This document shows positions 1 through 7,062 of a DNA stretch of 7,556 nucleotides, piece by piece. The stretch's first letter is position 1. The number at the start of each line of letters is the position of its first letter. The position numbers were made by a program, and so were the translations under genes. The notes beneath the pieces were generated by a model, which saw nothing but the letters and a program-made list of their open reading frames with translations, was not told the DNA's origin and ran no database searches. Source of the stretch: Sedimentisphaerales bacterium. Lineage in GTDB: Bacteria > Planctomycetota > Phycisphaerae > Sedimentisphaerales > SG8-4. The stretch is from NCBI GenBank assembly GCA_016932895.1, contig JAFGCA010000347.1, positions 1 through 7,556 on the forward strand. Reading direction: 5' to 3'.

Positions 1-692
1 GCCGAGGTGCTCTTGAGCACGATGGCATCGTCGCCGGAATCGATATTGCACCCGCTGATAACGACGCGGCGACACGAGTCGATGTCGATCCCGTCGTTGT
101 TGTGGTTGACGTGGCTCTTGACGGTGACGCCGGTGATGCGGACGTCGTCGCAGGCCAGGTAGTGCTGGACCCACATCGGCGAATTCCGGATGGTCACGCC
201 CTCGACGGTGACGTCGCGACACTCAATGAAGCGCATCAGGTACGGGCGCACCTTATACGGGCCCTTGAACGCGGCGCCCCGGCCGTCGATCACGCCCCGC
301 CCGGTAATGGCGATGCGCTCGACGTTCTCGGCGTAGATGAGGCTCTTGTCGGTGTAGTTGTCGGTGTACGAGCGGTACTTCGGCACCGTAACGGGGTAGT
401 CGCGCAAATCGGTGCTGCCCAGCAGCGTACAGCCGGCCGCCAGGCGCAGCGTCACGTCGCTCTTGAAGGTCAGCGTGCCCGAGAGAAACGTCCCGGGCGG
501 CAGGTAGACCGTTCCGCCCCCGTCGGCGGCGCAGGCGTCGATCGCCTTCTGGATCGCCTCGGTGCAGCGCCTCTGGCCGTTCGGATTGGCCCCGTAGTCG
601 CGCACATCATACAAGGTCTCCGCCGCCCCGCCGGCAACCGGCCCGGTGAGGAAGATCACACACAGCACCATCAACCGTTTCATCGGCCACAT
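1..692 (-). CDS. GH28 polygalacturonase-like glycoside hydrolase, secreted (N-terminal part; runs off the window)
   Basis: Translating the minus strand from the ATG at 692 gives 230 open residues before the window edge. Residues 1-24 form a signal peptide (basic start, hydrophobic stretch LMVLCVIFLTG, small residues near AGGAAE). The mature part opens with the YDVRDYGA motif typical of GH28 and related parallel beta-helix proteins. It continues through repeated short beta-strand and turn units, for example VERIAITGRGVIDGRG and VTVEGVTIRNSPMW. Two GH28 active-site motifs are visible: N198-N-D-G followed by IDIDSC, and S219-G-D-D-A-I, which carry the catalytic aspartates. The later GHG and RIK motifs would lie beyond the edge. 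The family hydrolyses galacturonan or related alpha-linked uronate/rhamnose glycans by inversion. The start at 692 is chosen for the AGAGGTGA ribosome site just upstream; the ATG at 683 is the alternative. It follows the UroD-like gene by 45 bp, so it is probably the next gene of that operon. Substrate specificity cannot be read from the sequence. Confidence 0.9.
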   Translation of the reverse strand, partial: MWPMKRLMVLCVIFLTGPVAGGAAETLYDVRDYGANPNGQRRCTEAIQKAIDACAADGGGTVYLPPGTFLSGTLTFKSDVTLRLAAGCTLLGSTDLRDYPVTVPKYRSYTDNYTDKSLIYAENVERIAITGRGVIDGRGAAFKGPYKVRPYLMRFIECRDVTVEGVTIRNSPMWVQHYLACDDVRITGVTVKSHVNHNNDGIDIDSCRRVVISGCNIDSGDDAIVLKSTS

Positions 693-737
693 AGTTCACC
701 TCTTGACATCGACCGCCGCGAGCCGCCCACCGGCGCC

Positions 738-1868
738 TCACGCACATATCTCATGAATGCGGTCATAAACTCGTGCCTGTTCTTCCGGGCTCTGACAATA
801 CGTCACGACAATAAGCTTCATGCCGGCGGTCCACAAGCGTTTTACGGTCTCGACGACGCAATCCGAACCGCCGACGATCCGCGCGTTGACCACGATCCCG
901 GTGCCGGCAAACGCCTGCGCGAACGGCTCAGGCTCGTTGGGCGAGGGGTCGGTGGCCGCCGAGAAGGCCGCATCGACCATGCGCAGGCCGCGTATCTCCT
1001 TGACGCTCTCGACCCTGTCGGCCCAGTTGCCGCAGGAATGAAAGGCCGAGCCGCCCCACTCCCGGGCGGCAGCCTCCACCGCCGGCGCGGCCAAATCGAG
1101 ATATTGCCGGCCCGAGATCATCAGGGCATTGTCGTCGCTCATCCCGAGACCTGCAAAGCAGCGTGAGGAGGCGAAGCCGTGCCCGGGCCGGACCAGCGCC
1201 TCGCCGATAAGGGCCTTCTGAAGCTCGGCAAAGCCAGCGATGAGCCCCGCGATGCGCATCAGCAGTTCTCTGACCTGTTCCGGCCGGTCGTACATATCCA
1301 TGAAGAAGCCGTTCATATCGACCAAGCCGCAGGCGACATTGAGCGGCGATTGGGTGTCCGTCAGCGACATCGGCAGCTTGCCGCGCGTCTTTTCGAGAAA
1401 GTATTCGATCATTTCCAGCGCGTGCGGTCCGATGGCCGTCTGGGCGGACGCTGATGGGTGATACTGCAGCGCCTCGGCGACCGACGCGAATTGGGGCTTG
1501 AACGCCGGGGCCTGCCCCTCAGGCCAGACGTAGTCGACGCCGAAGGCGCTCGCAACGGTCCCGATCCCGTACCACGGTTCCAGAAAATTGGGCACATCCG
1601 CCTTGTACGCGAGGCTCTTTTGCAGGGCGCCGAGCTGCCAGGCCAGCGAGGCCTTCATGTCCCTGCACCCGTACGAGAAGACCTCGGCCACCCGCATCCG
1701 CCGATGGACCAGCACGCCGGAATCCGCCTCCCGGAACCGCCGGCAGCGCGGCGCCAGCGCCGCCTCGTACTGGGCGTATGCCTCGAAATCAAAGGCCTCC
1801 GGGGCAACCGGCGCCACGGGCGTTGCCTGGGCGTCGGCCACCGTATGATCGAACTGGTTCTGTGTCAC
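738..1868 (-). CDS. UroD-fold (uroporphyrinogen decarboxylase / MtaA-type methyltransferase family) protein
   Basis: This is a 376-residue soluble protein without a signal peptide, so it should be cytoplasmic. It starts at a GTG at 1868 with a GGGAGA ribosome site upstream. The C-terminal half carries the UroD-superfamily pattern SDDNALMISGRQYLDL (244-259), followed by GGSAFHSCGNW (272-282) and a final strand VVTYCQSPEEQ. H277-x-C279 and C358 are spaced about 79 residues apart, as in the zinc-binding H-x-C...C of methylcobamide:coenzyme M methyltransferases such as MtaA and MtbA. This favours a methyl-transfer or corrinoid-linked role over heme biosynthesis. I see no sign that it is the housekeeping HemE, and its setting between two glycosidase genes argues against it. 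No corrinoid protein or activation protein is encoded in the window, so the partner is unknown. The gene sits 18 bp after the GH30-like gene and 45 bp before the GH28 gene, in one apparent operon. The first 25 residues are Ala/Pro-rich and look unstructured. The family call is firm; the function is open. Confidence 0.85.
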   Translation of the reverse strand: MTQNQFDHTVADAQATPVAPVAPEAFDFEAYAQYEAALAPRCRRFREADSGVLVHRRMRVAEVFSYGCRDMKASLAWQLGALQKSLAYKADVPNFLEPWYGIGTVASAFGVDYVWPEGQAPAFKPQFASVAEALQYHPSASAQTAIGPHALEMIEYFLEKTRGKLPMSLTDTQSPLNVACGLVDMNGFFMDMYDRPEQVRELLMRIAGLIAGFAELQKALIGEALVRPGHGFASSRCFAGLGMSDDNALMISGRQYLDLAAPAVEAAAREWGGSAFHSCGNWADRVESVKEIRGLRMVDAAFSAATDPSPNEPEPFAQAFAGTGIVVNARIVGGSDCVVETVKRLWTAGMKLIVVTYCQSPEEQARVYDRIHEICA

Positions 1869-1886
1869 AAATCCGTATCTCCCGCG

Positions 1887-3746
1887 TCACCGGCCTAACG
1901 GAACGTTCGTCAAAGTCACGACGCTGCCCGGTGCAACCACGATATCCGACTGCCCTGTACCGGCGCCCGGGACGGATTGATTTTCGCGGTACGGGTCGAC
2001 GATCTCCATCTCCGAGAAAGCGACGCCAGGCCAGACCACCGAGACTTGAATGGGCGCCGTGGCCCGATTCAAGAGAACCACCGTCGCGGCCGACTCCGGA
2101 CCGGCAAACGCCGAGACCAGTAAATCCTCCGTGCCGCCGCTGGTAGAGACTCTCACCATCGCCTCGCGAATTCGACGGCTGTAAGCGCCAAAAACGCGTA
2201 ACTGGTGACTCGACGCGGCCGGCACGAAACCCCGCGCCCGGTCCGGCACACACAAGCTCCGCGTCCAGCCGTACGAGGGCTGCTCCACGTTCAGCAGGGT
2301 CCAGCAATAGCAGATCGCCACCGCGTCGGTCAGGACGAGATTCTTGTGGTAGAGCTGCCCCATCAGGAAGGCGAGCCGGTAGGAAGGCCATTGATACCGG
2401 GAGTTGTTGACGCACAGCTCGGTCGACAGAAAGGGCTTGTCGCCGGTCAATTCCTTCCACCGCAGTAAGCGGGCATCATACTCGTCGGGCCTGGTGAAGA
2501 AACCCTGGTAGTCGTACATGTGTGTCGCGGCGTAGTCGACCGCGCTCCAGGCCTTCGCCGAGCGACGGAACGCCTCGGCGCGTTCGATGCCGCCGGCGAG
2601 GGACCCGCTGTCGCTCATGTGGATTTGCACGGCCTCAAAGCCAGCCTCGTCGAGCTTACGCCGCAGCGCCAGCGTCATGGCATGCCACATCTCGGGCGAT
2701 TGTTGCACCTCGTTCTGCACGCCCACGATATCGGGCGGCGCCCCGGCCTTCTCGCGCGAGACCCGGCAGTACCGCACCATCGCATCGGCATACTTCTCGA
2801 CGTCTTTGCCCACCCACGGCGGCAGGGCCCAAAACTCAAACCACACCTTGCCGCCCAGGCCCCGCAACTGCCTGATGTACTCGAAATCGCTGATCTCGCC
2901 GTTGGGGAAGTTGTCCCCGTAGTAGTGAGGCGTCGCGTCGGCGAGCGTGTCCCAGTTGTCCATCGTGTCATTGAGGCGCCGTCCGATCGGGTACTCGCGC
3001 TGGATCAACAAGTTGTATTCGACGAGGAGCCGCCACCAGCGGTCTTTTCCGTCGCGGCTCAGTTCGGCGTATGCCGTCGGCGTCATGATCCCTCCGAAGC
3101 CCATCATCTTCTGATGGACCGTGGCGGGGTGGACCACGACCCGCGCGGCCCGGGTCTGCGGCTGCAGAAGGCGTCCAGCCACGTGCTGCTCTGCGGCGGT
3201 GCCGCCGGCAAGCCTCAACTGGTGCCGGCTCACGTCCAGCAGACATTCCTGGTGCAGAATCGCGCGTCCGTTGACACGGATGGTCAGGCCGAGCTTGTGA
3301 TCCACCACCACCCCGAGCTCGCGCACCGGATCGGTTTGCCGCGCGCTCTCGGCGGGGCTCTGCCACTGCGGATGGCGCGGGGCCTCGCCCGAGACCGCGT
3401 TGAAACCGGGCGAATCATAGAACTGCTGGCATAGCCCGACCTCCTCGTCGTCCACGGTCACGGTGAAACCGCCGCGATCGCCGGTGAAGATCCACTCCAG
3501 GCGCCCGCCCCCCAATTTCAGATCGTCCAGCACGAGCGTCCGCTCAAATAGCGCGGGCAGGAATCCGGAAAAGAAGAAGCGCGTATCCTCGCCCCGGCCC
3601 CAGGCGTGGAACCGGCCTGTGCCGGATCCAAGCCGAAAACGGGTTGCCCTCGCTGATTCAACCTGCCCCGGTGCCACCGACGCAAGCGCCAAGAACACCA
3701 GGATGGCGCCGTGCCGCCACAAATTTCGCTCTCTCGTTCTTGCCAT
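1887..3746 (-). CDS. Secreted clan GH-A glycoside hydrolase, GH30-like, with an N-terminal beta-rich domain
   Basis: This is a 619-residue protein. Residues 1-28 are a signal peptide (MARTRERNLW basic region, then hydrophobic AILVFLALASVAPG). Residues about 35-200 form a beta-rich region of unknown family, possibly a sugar-binding or lectin-like sandwich. From about 205 a TIM-barrel domain begins with MMGFGG (214-219), the usual opening of GH30 enzymes. It includes WFEFWALPPW (302-311), the acid/base motif VGVQNE with E346, and FLSTELC with the presumed nucleophile E443. The separation of the two glutamates fits a retaining clan GH-A glycosidase. Residues about 525-619 look like the beta-sandwich that accompanies GH30 barrels. 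The substrate is undetermined. The open frame extends much further upstream, but the ATG at 3746 is chosen because it gives the signal peptide, has GAGGA upstream, and overlaps the symporter stop by one base (TGATG), which implies translational coupling. It may belong to an uncharacterised GH30 subgroup or a neighbouring clan A family. Confidence 0.82.
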   Translation of the reverse strand: MARTRERNLWRHGAILVFLALASVAPGQVESARATRFRLGSGTGRFHAWGRGEDTRFFFSGFLPALFERTLVLDDLKLGGGRLEWIFTGDRGGFTVTVDDEEVGLCQQFYDSPGFNAVSGEAPRHPQWQSPAESARQTDPVRELGVVVDHKLGLTIRVNGRAILHQECLLDVSRHQLRLAGGTAAEQHVAGRLLQPQTRAARVVVHPATVHQKMMGFGGIMTPTAYAELSRDGKDRWWRLLVEYNLLIQREYPIGRRLNDTMDNWDTLADATPHYYGDNFPNGEISDFEYIRQLRGLGGKVWFEFWALPPWVGKDVEKYADAMVRYCRVSREKAGAPPDIVGVQNEVQQSPEMWHAMTLALRRKLDEAGFEAVQIHMSDSGSLAGGIERAEAFRRSAKAWSAVDYAATHMYDYQGFFTRPDEYDARLLRWKELTGDKPFLSTELCVNNSRYQWPSYRLAFLMGQLYHKNLVLTDAVAICYCWTLLNVEQPSYGWTRSLCVPDRARGFVPAASSHQLRVFGAYSRRIREAMVRVSTSGGTEDLLVSAFAGPESAATVVLLNRATAPIQVSVVWPGVAFSEMEIVDPYRENQSVPGAGTGQSDIVVAPGSVVTLTNVPLGR

Positions 3747-5458
3747 CACATCCTCGCAATGTAATAGACCGCGCCCACCAGCAGCGCCACGCACGCCCAG
3801 CCGGCCAGAAAGCCGGTAGCGGCGACTTTGCCGGGCACGGGGATCTCCAACCGGGTATTCGGGAAGAGGTTGCGCCGGGCCGGCGTGACGGCCCCCTCCG
3901 GCAGCGTACAGGCGGTGTCCACCTGCTCGCCCGGCCGGACCGGTGTCCGCACCAGGGCGTAGAAACGCTCCAGCTTGTCGGCCGCAACGGGACGCGTCAG
4001 CAGACTCACGACGATCCCCGCCAGCAACCCGGCCGAGAGATAGAGCACCATTTGCCACGGCAAATAGAGTCCCCCCTGCCAGGCCATAAACGCAGGCAGG
4101 TGCGGCCCGACGTGGCTGTTGAAATCCCACAGGACGCGCTCGCCGACGGCAATCCGGCTCGTCGCCAACCACACCCCGAAACTCACCAGTGTGGCGGCCC
4201 ACGCACCGGCTACCGTCGCGCGACGCCAGAAGAGGCCCAGCCAGAACGCCAGACCCATCATCGCCGAGATCTTCCAGAAGATCTCCAGGCCCGCCACCAC
4301 GCCGGGCAGCCAGTACGCAAACACGACCCCGCCGCTGACGACTGCCACCGCGGCGATTCGACCCACGAGGATATAGTGGCCTTCCTTACGCTCCGGTCGA
4401 AGCGGGCGGTAGATGTTCTCGGTAAACAGGGCCGAAGAAGAGACCATAAACGCGTCGCACGAGCTCATCACCGAGGCCAGCAGCGCGGCGATGAAGACGC
4501 CGAGCATGCCCGGAAGGACCTTCGGGAGGAAATCACCCGCCACGGTGCCGAAGACGCTGTCGGGCTCGACGCTGCGCCCGGCGCGGGCGAAATAGACGAT
4601 GGCGGCCACACCGGTCAGGCACCAAGGAATCGTGCAGATGCGTTTGGTCAGGTTGCCGAACATGAACCCGACGCGGCCTTCCATCTCGGTCTTGCCGGCG
4701 GCGCAGTTGCCCATCGTGTGGGGCTGGACCGTGATGCCCACCAAGCCGTTGAGGGCTATGATCGCGATGTAGAAGAAGCCGATCTCCGCTGGCGCGACCA
4801 GAGACAGCTTCGCGGGCTCGGCGATCGCTTCGCGAATGCCCGCCATGCCACCCACGGCGTTCATAATCAGAGGCAACAACAGGAATGAGAAGATGATGGT
4901 CAGGACGCCCTGGATGAAGTCGGTAATGATCGCGGCGGCCAGACCGCCGGCGACGCCGTAGACGACGAAGATCACCGTCATCAAGGCGATGGCCAGCTCG
5001 GCCGACAACAGACCGCCCGTGCCGGCCTCGATCACCTTGCTGGAGCCGCGCAGCATCAGCCCGATGTTGACGGCCAGATTCAACATGCCGACGACGGCGT
5101 AGAGGACCGCCACGCTGCGGCTGTACCGCGCCTCGAAGACGTCGGCCGTCGTGATCGCCCGAAAACGACGCATCACCGGCGCTATCAACCAGTAAAAGGG
5201 CGTCACCGGGAGCCACAACCACTGGTACCAGATTCCCGAGAGACCGCTCGCGTAGCTCTTCGAGGCCACGCCGACCGCTTGGTCCGAGTGCGTCCCGGCC
5301 CCGAAAGAGAACATCACCATCATCAGTTTGCCGAAGCGGCGCGGCATGAAGAAATCGGCGCTGCGCTCGATCTTGCGACCGCTCCAGACGCCGATCGCAG
5401 CGATTCCGACCAGGTAGAACCCCAACTCGACGATGTCCGCCGCGTGCAAACCGCCCAT
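3746..5458 (-). CDS. Sodium:solute symporter (SSS family) inner-membrane transporter
   Basis: This 570-residue polytopic membrane protein has more than ten hydrophobic segments, starting at residues 8-26 and including about 77-95, 115-136, 154-177, 183-202, 226-244, 275-292, 317-335, 363-383, 395-412, 416-433, 463-487 and 547-567. The LeuT-fold SSS hallmarks are visible: SFGAGTHSDQAVGVASKSYASG near 51-72, the ITDFIQGVL helix start (178-186), and AALLASVMSSCDAFMVSS (324-341), where S332-S333 match the Na2-site serine pair. It should use the sodium gradient to import a small organic solute. In this operon a mono- or oligosaccharide, or a uronate released by the linked GH30 and GH28 enzymes, is the best guess. 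A soluble stretch (about 488-545) precedes the last helix. The ATG at 5458 is chosen over the upstream open frame because GGAGTG lies 8 bases ahead of it and the protein then begins at the first helix. A terminator lies 70 bp upstream. Confidence 0.93.
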   Translation of the reverse strand: MGGLHAADIVELGFYLVGIAAIGVWSGRKIERSADFFMPRRFGKLMMVMFSFGAGTHSDQAVGVASKSYASGLSGIWYQWLWLPVTPFYWLIAPVMRRFRAITTADVFEARYSRSVAVLYAVVGMLNLAVNIGLMLRGSSKVIEAGTGGLLSAELAIALMTVIFVVYGVAGGLAAAIITDFIQGVLTIIFSFLLLPLIMNAVGGMAGIREAIAEPAKLSLVAPAEIGFFYIAIIALNGLVGITVQPHTMGNCAAGKTEMEGRVGFMFGNLTKRICTIPWCLTGVAAIVYFARAGRSVEPDSVFGTVAGDFLPKVLPGMLGVFIAALLASVMSSCDAFMVSSSALFTENIYRPLRPERKEGHYILVGRIAAVAVVSGGVVFAYWLPGVVAGLEIFWKISAMMGLAFWLGLFWRRATVAGAWAATLVSFGVWLATSRIAVGERVLWDFNSHVGPHLPAFMAWQGGLYLPWQMVLYLSAGLLAGIVVSLLTRPVAADKLERFYALVRTPVRPGEQVDTACTLPEGAVTPARRNLFPNTRLEIPVPGKVAATGFLAGWACVALLVGAVYYIARM

Positions 5459-5527
5459 GATCTTCACTCCAGAATCCGCCCGGGACCAATCCCCGGAATG
5501 ATGCCGGACCGCCGGGCCGGACGAAAC

Positions 5528-5561
5528 AAAAAACCCCGCAGCGCATCCCTTCGCCACGGGG
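5528..5561 (-). terminator. Intrinsic terminator downstream of the TPR lipoprotein gene
   Basis: On the minus strand a 10-bp stem, CCCCGTGGCG paired with CGCTGCGGGG (two G-U wobbles), closes an 8-base loop and is followed directly by six T residues. On the plus strand the two wobbles become A-C mismatches and there is no T tract, so the element is directional. It lies 61 bp past the TPR stop and 70 bp before the symporter start. It should end TPR transcription, and it could also act as an attenuator for the sugar operon. Confidence 0.85.
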
Positions 5562-5621
5562 CAATGAAAAACACGGTTCCACCAATATCATCAGGGTACG
5601 GCGCCGTAACGACCGCACCTG

Positions 5622-6320
5622 CTATTCCTGGCTCTCCGCTTCAACTCGCGGTGATCCCGGCGCCTGGACGACGACGCCAAGGCGGCCTAACGCACCCGCC
5701 ACGTCCGGCTGTCTCGGGTTCAACTCAAAGCTGCGCGAGAGATACTTCTTGGCGTTGTCGCTGTCCCCCTTACCCAAATAGAAGAAACCGATCTGGCGAT
5801 GGGTCTCGAACGAGTCCGGGGCGATCTCCAGCGCCCGCCGGAAACAGCGCAACGCATAGTCATCGAGTTCGACCTTCTCAAACTCCCATCCCAGCCGCAG
5901 CGCCTCTCGCTCGGAATTGGAGGCCGCCTGGCGCAGGTAGGCGTTGGCGAACTGCTCGGCTTTGGCCGCCTGGCTCTGATCGACGAACGCCTTTACCAGC
6001 CCCGCCTGCGCGGCGCGGAACGCCGGATCGGATGACAGCGCGACGTTGTATTCATATTCGGCCTTCGTCCACTGCTGCGATTTGTGATACACCCGTGCCA
6101 GCTCGTAGTGCGCCGACGGGTTCTCGAATTTCTCGTTGATCTCCGCAAGGAGCTCGGCTTCGGTCTTCTCGGAAGGAACGGTCCCGGTCGGATCGATCGC
6201 GGTCTTTCTCCTGACACCGTCCTGGCAACCGGTCAGCCCAAAGACCGCGCAGCCCAACAGCGCCAAAGATAGAAAGCCAATTGTTGCGAGCCTCATCGGA
6301 CTCCCGTGTTTACCCCTCAT
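5622..6320 (-). CDS. TPR-repeat lipoprotein
   Basis: This is a 232-residue protein with a type II signal peptide: hydrophobic LATIGFLSLALLGCAVFG and a lipobox LTGC with Cys32 as the probable lipidated residue (LLGC at Cys24 is a less likely alternative). After a short linker, residues 68-215 are built of helical hairpins matching tetratricopeptide repeats. These include AHYELARVYHKSQQWTKAEYEYNVAL with SSDP following, DDYALRCFRRALEIAPDS, and ETHRQIGFFYLGKGDSDNAKKYLSRSFELNPR. At least three repeats are clear, with a degenerate one between them. TPR lipoproteins act as envelope-anchored scaffolds, but no partner can be named. The ATG at 6320 has a strong GGGAGG six bases upstream. The ATG at 6296 (224 residues), with GGGAG close by, is a real alternative and leaves the signal peptide intact. 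The gene ends in a clear intrinsic terminator, so it is probably transcribed separately from the downstream transporter operon. Confidence 0.88.
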   Translation of the reverse strand: MRGKHGSPMRLATIGFLSLALLGCAVFGLTGCQDGVRRKTAIDPTGTVPSEKTEAELLAEINEKFENPSAHYELARVYHKSQQWTKAEYEYNVALSSDPAFRAAQAGLVKAFVDQSQAAKAEQFANAYLRQAASNSEREALRLGWEFEKVELDDYALRCFRRALEIAPDSFETHRQIGFFYLGKGDSDNAKKYLSRSFELNPRQPDVAGALGRLGVVVQAPGSPRVEAESQE

Positions 6321-6624
6321 GTAGCGCCTCCCTGTCCCAACGTTACCTGCGGCAAAAGACCCTAACGCTCTGGGACTGACGGGAAGTATTCTTTCATCGA
6401 CCGGACCTAATTGCAAGGAAAAAACGCGGCGCTTTCTGACAAACGGACATTTTTTTCACGTGCGTCACAGTGCGCTTCTTCTTTTCCTCTGTGCGACGTT
6501 CTTTGTAAGAAATCGCCAGGGCGCAGCGACATACATGATGGCGGGCGCATGAATGCGGCGTGTCCCGTCGGCAGTGCCCGGCCCTGCAACGCGGCATGGC
6601 CGAGCTACGCAGCGAGGGCATCGC
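6321..6624. other. Divergent intergenic region, no gene seen
   Basis: These 304 bases separate the minus-strand TPR gene from the plus-strand sigma remnant, so both promoters are expected here. The middle part (about 6405-6515) is richer in A/T and homopolymer runs than the rest of the window, with AAAAAA near 6419 and a run of seven T near 6450. It also contains a CACGTG followed by GTGCGTCAC, a short dyad that could be a protein-binding site. On the minus strand TTGCAA (near 6410) is the best -35-like box, but no good -10 box lies at the right distance, so I do not call a promoter. Short open frames here have no recognisable features and look like chance. Confidence 0.5.
6327..6332 (-). promoter_or_regulatory. 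Ribosome binding site favouring the 6320 start of the TPR gene
   Basis: The minus strand reads GGGAGG six bases before the ATG at 6320. A weaker GGGAG (6301-6305) precedes the in-frame ATG at 6296. The stronger site and better spacing decide for 6320, but both starts may be used. Confidence 0.55.
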
Positions 6625-7062
6625 GTGCAAGTATATGACTGGCAGTCAATTGTGAACGAGCACGGACCGTTGGTCTGGCAAACCGCCTACCGGCTGGTGG
6701 GCAACGAGGCCGACGCGGCGGATTGTCTCCAGGAAACGTTTCTGGCGGCGCTGGAGGTATCGCGGCGCGAGGAGGTACGTAATCTCGGGGGCCTGCTGGT
6801 CCGCCTGGCGACGACTCGCGCCATCGACAGCTTGCGCCGGAGAAATCGTCAGCAGCGCCGAAGCGGCGACCGCTTCGATCCGAACGGGCGCGGCGAAAAC
6901 CATGACGCTGATCCCGGCCGCACCCGACGTCGAGCAACTCCGCGCCACCCTCGAGCCCGTCCTGCGCGAAAAACTGACCCGCGAAATGAAACAGAAGTAT
7001 CAATTGGCCCTGGCCCATACGTATGTGCAGATCAAAGAAGAACTTACGCAGCAGTACCGTGA
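6625..7062 (+). CDS. Truncated ECF-type RNA polymerase sigma factor (region 2 only)
   Basis: From the GTG at 6625, with GAGGG a few bases upstream, the first 75 residues are a clear sigma-70 region 2. They include IVNEHGPLVWQTAYRLVGN, the region 2.2 core D30AADCLQETFLAAL, and ATTRAIDSLRRRNR (about 62-75), the helix that reads the -10 element. A complete ECF sigma continues with a linker and a helix-turn-helix region 4 for a total of roughly 160-200 residues. Here, after about residue 77, the frame turns into Arg/Pro/Asp-rich sequence without any helix-turn-helix and stops at 145 residues. From 6902 onward the coding signal moves to another frame. The gene therefore looks truncated, most simply by a deletion that fused sigma region 2 to the downstream gene out of frame. 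Without region 4 it should not recognise -35 elements and is probably non-functional or a decoy. An open frame from the ATG at 6553 adds low-complexity Arg-rich residues that do not fit the family. Confidence 0.72.
   Translation: MQVYDWQSIVNEHGPLVWQTAYRLVGNEADAADCLQETFLAALEVSRREEVRNLGGLLVRLATTRAIDSLRRRNRQQRRSGDRFDPNGRGENHDADPGRTRRRATPRHPRARPARKTDPRNETEVSIGPGPYVCADQRRTYAAVP

Noticed and set aside
102..1166. Long plus-strand open frame across the GH28 and UroD-like genes
   Set aside because: It runs antisense to two genes with clear family motifs and spans the gap between them. Its Arg/Gly/Asp/His-rich composition is typical of a GC-rich shadow frame.
738..1868. Housekeeping hemE (uroporphyrinogen decarboxylase)
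   Set aside because: The H-x-C...C triad, the length and the placement between glycosidase genes fit the MtaA-like branch of the superfamily better.
3747..4202. Upstream extension of the GH30-like frame into the symporter gene
   Set aside because: The extra residues are out of frame with the strong transporter coding sequence and would bury the signal peptide that starts at 3746.
3644..4888. 414-codon plus-strand open frame antisense to the symporter
   Set aside because: Low-complexity Arg/His/Asp/Gln-rich translation with no motif, opposite a well-supported membrane protein.
6553..6624. ATG at 6553 as the sigma factor start
   Set aside because: It would add 24 Arg/Pro/His-rich residues not seen in ECF sigma factors. 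The GTG at 6625 starts right before the conserved N-terminus and has a ribosome site.
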